This document shows, in pieces, positions 1 to 5,409 of a stretch of 5,409 nucleotides of DNA. This DNA comes from Treponema sp. (lineage in GTDB: Bacteria; Spirochaetota; Spirochaetia; Treponematales; Breznakiellaceae), in the NCBI GenBank assembly GCA_031259345.1, contig JAIRLQ010000273.1:1-5409 (forward strand). The letters are read 5' to 3'. The stretch's first letter is position 1; each line of letters begins with the position of its first letter. A program made the translations under genes and the position numbers. A model generated the notes under the pieces. That model made no database searches and had not been told where the DNA came from. It saw nothing but the letters and a program-made list of their open reading frames with translations.

Positions 1-62
1 CTGTTCCAGGGCGGGGCTTGTAACTACCGCCGGGCAGATGAAAAGCATATTTCCCGACAACG

Positions 63-242
63 CAAACAGGACGCCGGGCGGCTTCCCCGGCGGTGCGTAT
101 GGCGAAACGACGACCAGGAAAATGTTATACGCAGAAAACGTAACCCTAAGACAATAAACGTAAAACGACACATGGCGCGAAGCGCGTGAGGAGCTTCGTC
201 CATCTAGCACCCAGCCGGGGATGCGCCCGGGCGTCCTGTTTG
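63..242. repeat. large imperfect inverted repeat element (MITE-like or structured RNA)
   Basis: The left arm (about 63-102) matches the reverse complement of the right arm (about 199-242). The outer 13 bases, CAAACAGGACGCC at 63-75, match perfectly with 230-242. After a one-base bulge GGGCG continues the match, then TCCCCGGC (84-91), then shorter matches toward the core. The core (about 103-198) is more A-rich on the plus strand and contains its own perfect hairpin, CGAAGC/GCTTCG at 178-198. The total of about 180 bases with long terminal inverted repeats and no gene fits a non-autonomous miniature element, an interspersed palindromic repeat, or a transcribed long-stem RNA. I see no clear flanking target-site duplication. 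Whether other copies exist in the genome cannot be told from this window. Confidence 0.6.
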
Positions 243-354
243 GATTAGCAAATAAATGCGCTTGCATTGCAGATTGCGTAGGTGATTGCCCCCGCCCGTA
301 GACGCAGAGTTATCTACAGCGTTTATTGCATTGCCGATTCCCCGGCGGCAGGTA

Positions 355-383
355 TTGCGGAAACGGGGAACGGATTTTATACT
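355..383 (+). promoter_or_regulatory. candidate sigma-70 promoter for the thioredoxin-like gene
   Basis: TATACT at 378-383 differs from the -10 consensus at one base. Exactly 17 bases upstream lies TTGCGG at 355-360, which keeps the TTG of the -35 consensus. Initiation 6-7 bases after the -10 box would fall on or next to the ATG at 390, giving a leaderless or nearly leaderless message. This agrees with the lack of a properly spaced Shine-Dalgarno sequence: the only purine run near the start, GAAAG at 384-388, is one base from the ATG. It is a sequence match only, and the -35 half is weak. Confidence 0.4.
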
Positions 384-389
384 GAAAGT

Positions 390-749
390 ATGATAAGAAA
401 ATTAACCGAAGCTGAATGTAAAGCCGCAATTGAAAAAGGTGATTTTGACGCTTCCCTTGTAGAGGGGCCTTCTGCGGCAATTATCCTAACCCAAAGCTGG
501 TGCCCCCAATGGGCCGCCATGAAGTTCAATTTAAAACAGATTGAAGAAGAAATGCCCAATACGCCAATCTATTATGTTGAATACGACATTGAACGCTGGG
601 AAAGCCTGGACAATCAGGCGTTTATGGATTTTAAAGAAAACGCCTTTAATAACCGCGAAATCCCCTATGTGCGTTTTTACCGCAACGGCGTATTTTACCG
701 GGACGGCAATTACATAAGCGCCGATGGTTTTAAAGAGCGGCTGGGTTAA
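390..749 (+). CDS. thioredoxin-fold protein with a single-cysteine CPQW active-site motif
   Basis: This 119-residue cytoplasmic-type protein has no signal peptide or membrane segment. The thioredoxin fold is suggested by a hydrophobic strand (AAIILT, about 29-34) leading into SWCPQW (36-41) at the active-site position, an EYDIE strand near 64-68, a likely cis-proline motif IPY (91-93), and the strand-turn VRFYRNG (94-100), which matches the FKNG-type hairpin near the thioredoxin C-terminus. Length is typical of the family (about 105-120). The second active-site cysteine is replaced by Trp41. Only Cys10 and Cys38 are present, so ordinary dithiol reductase chemistry is unlikely unless these two pair. 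A monothiol, chaperone-like or binding role is possible, and the substrate is unknown. I chose ATG 390 over an in-frame GTG at 282 because the extra 36 residues are Arg-rich, unlike the family, and overlap repeats. It converges with the biotin ligase gene 39 bases downstream. Confidence 0.75.
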   Translation: MIRKLTEAECKAAIEKGDFDASLVEGPSAAIILTQSWCPQWAAMKFNLKQIEEEMPNTPIYYVEYDIERWESLDNQAFMDFKENAFNNREIPYVRFYRNGVFYRDGNYISADGFKERLG

Positions 750-788
750 AAGCGCCGCCAGGAGTTTGCTGCGACAACCAACGGTTCC

Positions 789-1622
789 CTAATAAACCTG
801 AAGTTCGCCTGTTATAAAGGGGCGCTCTTTGGTTTCCCCTTCAATCACGATAAGGAGTTCCCCTTCCGGGCCAATGCCTTTTAATATGCCGTTTGTAATT
901 TTTTGGGAATCCGCCGCCCCTTCCGCAAAGCGCACGGTTTCGCCTTTTTTATAAAGACGCCTGTCAAGCCTGGCCTGCCAGGAAAACGCCCATTCTTCAT
1001 CGTGTAATTCCCGGTAAAGCCGGGAAAGTATTTTTTCAAGCAATACATAACGCCCATTGGGGGGAAGTTCATTTTCGTATATACCCCGTTCTTCCAAAGC
1101 CAAAATGACACTGCCGGCTTTTGCCCGGTACTCCAAAGGGAATTCCCGTTGAAAAAGATTAACTCCAACTCCCAAATAAACGGTTGAACCGTCCGCCTCC
1201 GTTAAAATCCCCGCTCCCTTTTGTCCGGTTTTTACGGAACGTATCATTATATCATTTGGCCATTTAATCATAATATCTCCTTTAAGGGCCGGGGCAAAAT
1301 CTTCAATGCCAAAGGATACCGCCAGGCCTGCCTTTAAAGCCAGTGCCTTTGGCATGGCGGAATAATCCGCAAATCGTAATATAATTGTAAAGATAAGGTT
1401 TTTTCCCCTGTCCGTTTTCCACTGCCGGTCTTGTATCCGCCCGCGGCCCGCCTGTTGAAAATCCGCGGCAATAACGCTTCCATGAGGCGCGCCTTTTTTT
1501 GCAAGATCGCGGGCAATATCCATAGTGCTGGAGACTTCTTCCTCATAATATACCGGGGCTTTAAAGGGGTTTGCCGCATTCACCAAAACCATAAAACCAG
1601 CATAGCATATACTTGCTATCAT
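789..1622 (-). CDS. birA: biotin--[acetyl-CoA-carboxylase] ligase, monofunctional (no DNA-binding domain)
   Basis: This 277-residue cytoplasmic enzyme activates biotin with ATP to biotinyl-5'-AMP and transfers it to a lysine of carrier proteins such as the acetyl-CoA carboxylase subunit AccB. Family motifs are clear: SSTM (31-34), the adenylate-binding loop QQAGRGRIQDRQW (56-68), KWPNDI (120-125, with Lys120 at the catalytic lysine position), GILTE (138-142) and GVGVN (151-155). The C-terminal 50 residues, from about GETVRF (227), look like the small SH3-like domain. The N-terminal winged-helix domain of E. coli BirA is absent: only about 25 residues precede the catalytic core. This is therefore a class I ligase that should not repress biotin genes itself. 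ATG 1622 is chosen because AAGGGAAG lies just upstream; Met11 (1592) has no comparable site. The stop is TAG. It diverges from thrH across 36 bases. Confidence 0.93.
   Translation of the reverse strand: MIASICYAGFMVLVNAANPFKAPVYYEEEVSSTMDIARDLAKKGAPHGSVIAADFQQAGRGRIQDRQWKTDRGKNLIFTIILRFADYSAMPKALALKAGLAVSFGIEDFAPALKGDIMIKWPNDIMIRSVKTGQKGAGILTEADGSTVYLGVGVNLFQREFPLEYRAKAGSVILALEERGIYENELPPNGRYVLLEKILSRLYRELHDEEWAFSWQARLDRRLYKKGETVRFAEGAADSQKITNGILKGIGPEGELLIVIEGETKERPFITGELQVY
1602..1619. promoter_or_regulatory. palindrome enclosing a -10-like hexamer, upstream of thrH and inside the start of birA
   Basis: ATAGCA (1602-1607) and TGCTAT (1614-1619) form a perfect inverted repeat around TATACT (1608-1613), a one-mismatch match to a plus-strand -10 box. 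Used as such, transcription would start near 1620 and give thrH a leader of about 39 bases. No good -35 hexamer lies 16-18 bases upstream (AAAACC at 1585-1590). The site also covers codons 2 to 7 of birA, so it could be an operator acting on both divergent genes, or coincidence. No experimental or comparative support is visible here. Confidence 0.25.
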
Positions 1623-1624
1623 TT

Positions 1625-1632
1625 CTTCCCTT
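1625..1632 (-). promoter_or_regulatory. ribosome binding site of birA
   Basis: On the minus strand AAGGGAAG lies two bases before the ATG at 1622, with the AAGGGA core four bases away. It decides the start: the internal Met codon at 1592 is preceded only by a T-rich sequence. Confidence 0.55.
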
Positions 1633-1648
1633 ATGTTAATTTAATACC

Positions 1649-1654
1649 AGGAGG
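1649..1654 (+). promoter_or_regulatory. strong ribosome binding site of thrH
   Basis: A perfect AGGAGG lies four bases before the ATG at 1659. It fixes that start and rules out the longer in-frame reading from 1431, whose first 76 residues are antisense to birA and unlike the family. Confidence 0.85.
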
Positions 1655-1658
1655 AACA

Positions 1659-2267
1659 ATGCGTTTAATCTGTCTTGATTTGGAAGGGGTGCTTGTCCCC
1701 GAAATATGGATTTCTTTTTCTGAAGCTACCGGAATTTCCGGCTTCGCCCTTACTACCCGGGATGAACCCGATTACGATAAACTTATGCGTTACCGTATTG
1801 ATTTATTAAAGCGGCATAACCTTAAGCTTCCGGACATACAGCGGGTTATAAGCGGCATGGAGCCCCTTCCGGGCGCCATTTCATTCTGCGACAGCATAAG
1901 GGAACGGACGCAGCTTATTATCCTCTCGGATACATACGAAGAATTTGCAAAGCCCCTGATGGCAAAGCTTGGCTACCCCACCTTGTTTTGCAACAGCCTG
2001 GAAACCGGTAAAGATGCCTGCATAAGCGCTTATAGGCTCAGGCAAAAAGACGGCAAAAAACATGCCGTCCTGGCTTTTAAAAGCCTTAACATTAAAGTGT
2101 TTGCCGCCGGCGATTCATTTAACGATCTTGCTATGATTAAGGAAGCGGACGCGGGCTGCCTTTTCCGGGCGCCGCAAAAAATCCGGGACGACTTTAAACA
2201 GATTGCCTGTGTAGACAGCTATGATGAACTTTTAGGACAGATTATTCAATTTCTTAACGATCAATAA
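1659..2267 (+). CDS. thrH: ThrH: phosphoserine phosphatase / phosphoserine:homoserine phosphotransferase
   Basis: This 202-residue cytoplasmic enzyme belongs to the HAD superfamily. From memory, its sequence closely follows Pseudomonas ThrH (about 205 residues). That enzyme hydrolyses phosphoserine to serine and can pass the phosphate to homoserine, linking serine and threonine synthesis. HAD motif I is DLEGVLVPE (7-15), with Asp7 as nucleophile; the usual second aspartate is Glu9, the ThrH signature. Further family blocks are TTRDEPDYD (32-40), motif II SDT (90-92), LRQKD (127-131), AFKSL (139-143) as the probable motif III lysine region, and motif IV GDSFND (151-156) with metal-binding Asp152 and Asp156. 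All catalytic positions are intact and the length is complete. No other serine or threonine pathway gene is adjacent. Its 3' end overlaps the convergent era gene by 14 bases, leaving no room for a separate terminator. Confidence 0.95.
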   Translation: MRLICLDLEGVLVPEIWISFSEATGISGFALTTRDEPDYDKLMRYRIDLLKRHNLKLPDIQRVISGMEPLPGAISFCDSIRERTQLIILSDTYEEFAKPLMAKLGYPTLFCNSLETGKDACISAYRLRQKDGKKHAVLAFKSLNIKVFAAGDSFNDLAMIKEADAGCLFRAPQKIRDDFKQIACVDSYDELLGQIIQFLNDQ

Positions 2268-3174
2268 TCCGGCGGAGAATTGTATCGTTGTGCCGCCAGT
2301 CTTTTCCGGTTTTTACCCTAAGGTCAAGCTCCACCTTCCAGTCAAATATGCGGTTTAATTCTTTTTGGGCGGTTTGACGTATGGTTTTTATCATTTCGCC
2401 GCCCTTTCCCACGACCATTCCTTTTTGGGATTCCCTTTCGGTAATTATAAAAGCCCTGACCCACAGGGTTTGCCGTTCCGCCCCGGTTTTGCTTTCCCGA
2501 AGTTCCGCATCGGCTACTTCAACATAAAGCGAATGAGGCAGTTCCTGCCGCAGGCGGTTAACCGCTTTTTCCCGGATAATCTCTGCTATACGAAAAGAAA
2601 TATCCTGATCTGTATAATACTCTTCGGGGTAAAAGGCTTCGCCGTAACCGGCCATTTCAAAGATGCAGGCGAGAAGCGCGTCAATTCCTTCACGGGTTAC
2701 ACAGGAAATTTTAAAACACCTTTCCAAAGGGATTTCCGGCAGTTTTTCTTTTATAAATTGAAAATATGGCCGGACGTCAACAGCGGGAAGATCGGTTTTA
2801 TTTATCCCAACAATAGTCCTTTTTTGCGAACCGGCTATCCGCAAAGCAATCGCCTCTTCTTCCGCACCCGGGATACGGGAAGCGTCAACTACATAAAGAA
2901 TCAGCTCGGAATCATCAAGCGCCCGGTCCGATACTTCCATTAATTTTTTGTTAAGTTTTTTTTCGGAAACATGACGCCCCGGGGTATCAACAAAAACAAG
3001 CTGGCCTTCTTCTTTGGTTACTATTCCCCTTATGGCGTTTCGCGTTGTCTGGGGGAAAGAGCTTACAATGGCGACTTTTTCGCCGCACAGAAGGTTTACA
3101 AGGGTCGATTTACCCACAGAAGGACGGCCTACAAGCGCAATAAACGCCGATTTTTTTTGTTTCGCTTCTGCCAT
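2254..3174 (-). CDS. era: GTPase Era, 30S ribosomal subunit maturation factor
   Basis: This 306-residue protein is the usual length for Era, a GTPase that binds the 3' end of 16S rRNA and helps assemble the 30S subunit, in the cytoplasm and at the inner face of the membrane. The GTP-binding motifs appear in order: G1 GRPSVGKST (16-24), switch I PQTTR (41-45), G3 DTPG (63-66), G4 NKTD (125-128) and G5 around SCV (157-159). The type II KH RNA-binding domain follows from about 190, with VVGKGGEMIKTI (254-265) as its GxxG loop helix region. The N-terminus has an A8 run within codons 5-8 (KQKK). The start ATG at 3174 lies 6 bases after the TAA of the upstream surface-type gene, and the region before it (TAAAAAAAT) has no Shine-Dalgarno match. 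Translation may therefore depend on coupling. The 3' end overlaps thrH. Confidence 0.97.
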   Translation of the reverse strand: MAEAKQKKSAFIALVGRPSVGKSTLVNLLCGEKVAIVSSFPQTTRNAIRGIVTKEEGQLVFVDTPGRHVSEKKLNKKLMEVSDRALDDSELILYVVDASRIPGAEEEAIALRIAGSQKRTIVGINKTDLPAVDVRPYFQFIKEKLPEIPLERCFKISCVTREGIDALLACIFEMAGYGEAFYPEEYYTDQDISFRIAEIIREKAVNRLRQELPHSLYVEVADAELRESKTGAERQTLWVRAFIITERESQKGMVVGKGGEMIKTIRQTAQKELNRIFDWKVELDLRVKTGKDWRHNDTILRRIIDR

Positions 3175-3180
3175 ATTTTT

Positions 3181-5409
3181 TTACCGGACAACCATTACTT
3201 TGCGGATTTCGTCTATATCAGGACCAACCACACGGATAAAATACATTCCCCTTGCCACAGCGCGCCCCGATTTGTTTGTTCCATTCCATGCGGCCCGGTA
3301 TTCACCGGCGTCCCTGTGCCCGCGGTAAAGTACGCTTACCATTGAACCGTCCAGGCTAAACACCTGAACTGTTACCTGTCCGCCTTTTTCCAGACGGTAT
3401 TGCACATAGCAAGATTCCCCGCCGGAAGGATTAATGACATTATTCAAAATGGTAACGCCCGAACGCTGACGTGTAATATCGTGAACATCAAAAGCAAAAG
3501 GCTTTACCAGGCGGTACCAATTTGAAGGTATTGCCGCACCCGGCTTAATATCAAGCCTTGCGGCCGGAAGGTCAGTTGTATCAGGATGCGACACCGGTAT
3601 GTGGAAGAAAAATTCTATCGTATTTCCGCTTTTAAAGCCGTCAACGCCGGGTGTGAATTCATATTGATAAAGGTTATGTGAAGAAAGCACCCCGGTGTTA
3701 TTTGCATAATTGGGAGAAAAATACGGAACCATGTTGGTAAAGCCTATTCGTGAACGGCTGTCGGAAACGGAAGTGGAATCATCGGACGCGTCGGAGGCCC
3801 GGGGCAGCCAAAGGCCGGTATTACCGTGGCCATAGCCGAAGCTGTCAAGAGCCCTGGCGCGGTATCTGTCTGAAATTCCCGCGGCAAAACGAAGAACCGG
3901 CGTGGTTGAAACAGCGTCATTAAGCTTAACCTGCATTACCGATTCCCGTTCTTCAATATATTTTTTACCGTCAAATTCCCATATAAGCCCCGAGTCTGTA
4001 GGCTTTTGACCCCAAAACCCTTCTACGCCCAAAACGGGCTGATCCGGGTTGGCAGGTAAAATGTAACGCGCCCAGACGGGCCACACAAAATAATCATCCT
4101 GTTTTAATATTGAGGGAGGCACAGAAACCAAAACATCAGTAACCCGGTGATTTACCGAAGGCGCGCTTAAGCCTGAAAGGGTATCATAGGATTTGTTTGG
4201 TGGATAAACAAATTCATTTCCGACACTGGGCATATCCGTTCCTGACACCGAAACATAAGGCTGGTATGACGCGCCGTCTTTTTCGTAATTATAATTCTTT
4301 GGATATTTGGGCTCCGGGTACATAAAGTAATATGGCCGTGACGGAGCCGGACTGTGGAGATCTTCAACCCGCACCGCTTTATCTTCCAGGCCGGTTACAG
4401 AGAACAAAGCAGCGCCGGAAACTAAATCGCTAACGCCGTAAGGGGAACCAAAGTCCATAATAAATTCCCTTCCGGTCCCGCCTATAGGAGCAGGCGTACC
4501 CGCGGGAGTTGTTATGGCGCTTACAGTTAAGCCCGGATCAACAGGTTCAGAAACCTGAAAAAACAATTGCGCATGACCGGGCAGGGTAAGGGCATAGTTT
4601 ATTCTGGGCGGGGCAGTGTCGCAGGTTACACCCTTACTCTGCTCGGGGTCGCTGGAGCCTGAGGGCTCGGGTTTGCCTATAGTAGTATAACCTGTGGCCC
4701 GGTCTTTTAGGCTGTTGTTTTTTGTTACTTTCCAGAACAAAGCCGCGTTTGTATCCGAATAGGGTTTTTCCTCAAGCAAGACAAAAATTGAATCAAGGTC
4801 TGTGGAAGTTGGAGTGGCTATTTCTTCTACCATACGGTATCCAATTACATTGTATGGCTCTTTGGAATCATCGTCCTCCACATATACCGCAAATCCGCCG
4901 TCGGATGTAAAATCACCGTTTAAACCAAAAGCCGCCTGCAGACGGATTCTGTCTATACGCCCATTATGGTTTGAATCTTCGGTATAGGAATACAGGAAGG
5001 TATCAAGTTCGAACCAGTTTACATTAAAACGGTTGTCCGGATGGGTAAGGTGGGCATAGTAATTTGAACCCGAAGCGGTCTCCACCGGGGTATCTCCTGT
5101 TGGTTGTTGATCGATCAACATATAGGGCCAGGCCGAAACATACCAGTTTGTCATAACGCCGGAAGCCGAGGGAGAGGGAACTTTTGTGGTGGAATAACAA
5201 TACTCAATCACAATATGGTTAATGGGCATGGACGCGGTTGGGCTTAGGGCAAACAACCAAAAATGCCCGTTTACCGCCGGAGGTGGAACCCATTGAGGCG
5301 TATTGGGATAAGGGTCGACATAATCTTTCCTGGTAAGCTTGATGACTGTTGAAAGAGATGGTATGGAGTCAAGTTCATTGGGCGTTATTTCAAGACTCCC
5401 CAAAATCCT
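3181..5409 (-). CDS. large surface/secreted-type protein with C-terminal FlgD-like Ig domain, N-terminus outside the window
   Basis: The frame is open from the right edge to TAA at 3181, giving 742 visible residues. The TTG at 5403 is just an internal codon as far as can be seen, so any signal peptide is lost. I do not recognise the whole protein. Visible parts: an EF-hand/dockerin-like calcium loop DSNHNGRID (4951-4977); an Ig-like segment beginning near DTAPPRI with the FFQVSEPVD motif (SEPVD at 4537-4551), as in bacterial adhesin-type beta domains; a Ser/Asp-rich low-complexity stretch (DASDDSTSVSDSRS, about 3748-3795); and a final region of about 90 residues (3184-3456) with NNVINPSGG, VQVFSLDG and the AWNGTNKSG...GMYFIRV pattern. 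That last pattern is the FlgD-like Ig fold (as in PF13860), also seen in C-terminal sorting regions of Bacteroidota proteins. Aromatic residues are common and cysteines rare (three). Export to the periplasm or cell surface is inferred. era follows after 6 bases. Confidence 0.8.
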   Translation of the reverse strand, partial: RILGSLEITPNELDSIPSLSTVIKLTRKDYVDPYPNTPQWVPPPAVNGHFWLFALSPTASMPINHIVIEYCYSTTKVPSPSASGVMTNWYVSAWPYMLIDQQPTGDTPVETASGSNYYAHLTHPDNRFNVNWFELDTFLYSYTEDSNHNGRIDRIRLQAAFGLNGDFTSDGGFAVYVEDDDSKEPYNVIGYRMVEEIATPTSTDLDSIFVLLEEKPYSDTNAALFWKVTKNNSLKDRATGYTTIGKPEPSGSSDPEQSKGVTCDTAPPRINYALTLPGHAQLFFQVSEPVDPGLTVSAITTPAGTPAPIGGTGREFIMDFGSPYGVSDLVSGAALFSVTGLEDKAVRVEDLHSPAPSRPYYFMYPEPKYPKNYNYEKDGASYQPYVSVSGTDMPSVGNEFVYPPNKSYDTLSGLSAPSVNHRVTDVLVSVPPSILKQDDYFVWPVWARYILPANPDQPVLGVEGFWGQKPTDSGLIWEFDGKKYIEERESVMQVKLNDAVSTTPVLRFAAGISDRYRARALDSFGYGHGNTGLWLPRASDASDDSTSVSDSRSRIGFTNMVPYFSPNYANNTGVLSSHNLYQYEFTPGVDGFKSGNTIEFFFHIPVSHPDTTDLPAARLDIKPGAAIPSNWYRLVKPFAFDVHDITRQRSGVTILNNVINPSGGESCYVQYRLEKGGQVTVQVFSLDGSMVSVLYRGHRDAGEYRAAWNGTNKSGRAVARGMYFIRVVGPDIDEIRKVMVVR

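Larger units (their letters stand above)
1..389. other. gene-free, repeat-rich left flank
   Basis: I find no convincing gene in this stretch. It is GC-rich in patches and full of short inverted repeats: GGCGG/CCGCC (10-14 with 27-31), GCCGGG/CCCGGC (73-78 with 86-91), CGAAGC/GCTTCG (178-183 with 193-198) and GTAGA/TCTAC (298-302 with 313-317). A large imperfect inverted repeat spans 63-242. From 266 to 358 the pentamer ATTGC occurs six times (266, 273, 285, 325, 330, 354). Several frames are open by chance or by remnant coding: plus strand 2-154, plus strand 1-189, and minus strand 267 to the edge. None has a recognisable domain or a clear ribosome binding site. The mix suggests an intergenic repeat or structured-RNA element more than a coding region. 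Confidence 0.6.

Noticed and set aside
1..180. Template repeat of a diversity-generating retroelement, or tmRNA / RNase P RNA
   Set aside because: No reverse transcriptase or variable-repeat gene is present, and the hallmark conserved segments of tmRNA and RNase P RNA were not found.
282..389. GTG start at 282 extending the thioredoxin-like protein by 36 residues
   Set aside because: The extension is Arg-rich at its start, unlike thioredoxin N-termini, overlaps the ATTGC motifs and candidate promoter, and lacks a ribosome binding site.
737..758. Hairpin GCGGC/GCCGC as a terminator between the thioredoxin-like gene and birA
   Set aside because: The stem has only 5 pairs with a 12-base loop and just a short T-rich run (TCTTTA) on the minus side; too weak to call.
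1431..1658. In-frame 76-residue N-terminal extension of thrH
   Set aside because: It lies antisense to birA, is absent from the ThrH family, and the perfect AGGAGG before ATG 1659 fixes the start.
2365..2943. Plus-strand open frames opposite era and opposite the surface-type gene
   Set aside because: They are antisense to well-supported genes, have no recognisable domains, and show no ribosome binding sites.
2956..2963. A8 run in era (minus strand) as a programmed -1 frameshift site
   Set aside because: The A-run followed by C is out of phase with the X XXY YYZ slippery pattern, and Era is full length without any shift.
5401..5403. TTG at 5403 as the start of the large surface-type gene
   Set aside because: The frame stays open to the window edge and no ribosome binding site can be seen; the visible protein begins mid-domain without a signal peptide.

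Overview
The window is about 5.4 kb of apparently chromosomal bacterial DNA. It carries four complete genes, one large gene cut off by the right edge, and a 389-base left flank with no convincing gene. The set is a thioredoxin-fold protein, a stand-alone biotin--protein ligase, a ThrH-type phosphoserine phosphatase, the Era GTPase, and a large Asp/Ser/Pro-rich protein ending in a FlgD-like Ig domain. With intermediate GC content and tight packing, this suggests a spirochaete, possibly a termite-gut type Treponema. That placement is inferred from overall look; no marker gene proves it.

Layout. Positions 1-389 are non-genic and rich in inverted repeats. The main feature is an imperfect inverted repeat with roughly 40-base arms (63-102 and 199-242) around a 96-base core. 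Right of it lie scattered ATTGC motifs and a third copy of an arm segment. A plausible promoter at 355-383 then leads almost directly into the thioredoxin-like gene (390-749, +). The biotin ligase (789-1622, -) converges on that gene and diverges from thrH (1659-2267, +) across 36 bases. thrH and era (2254-3174, -) converge and overlap by 14 bases. The large surface-type gene (3181-5409, -) sits 6 bases upstream of era in the same direction and continues beyond the window.

How the genes relate. They are mostly unrelated housekeeping functions: protein biotinylation (for example acetyl-CoA carboxylase carrier protein), serine or homoserine phosphate metabolism, and 30S ribosome maturation. The only operon-like pair is the surface-type gene with era, where era has no visible Shine-Dalgarno sequence and probably depends on upstream translation or transcription. 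I see no defence system, CRISPR array, transposase, tRNA or rRNA gene. The least explained parts are the left-edge inverted-repeat element, the thioredoxin-like protein lacking the second active-site cysteine, and the large uncharacterised surface-type protein.
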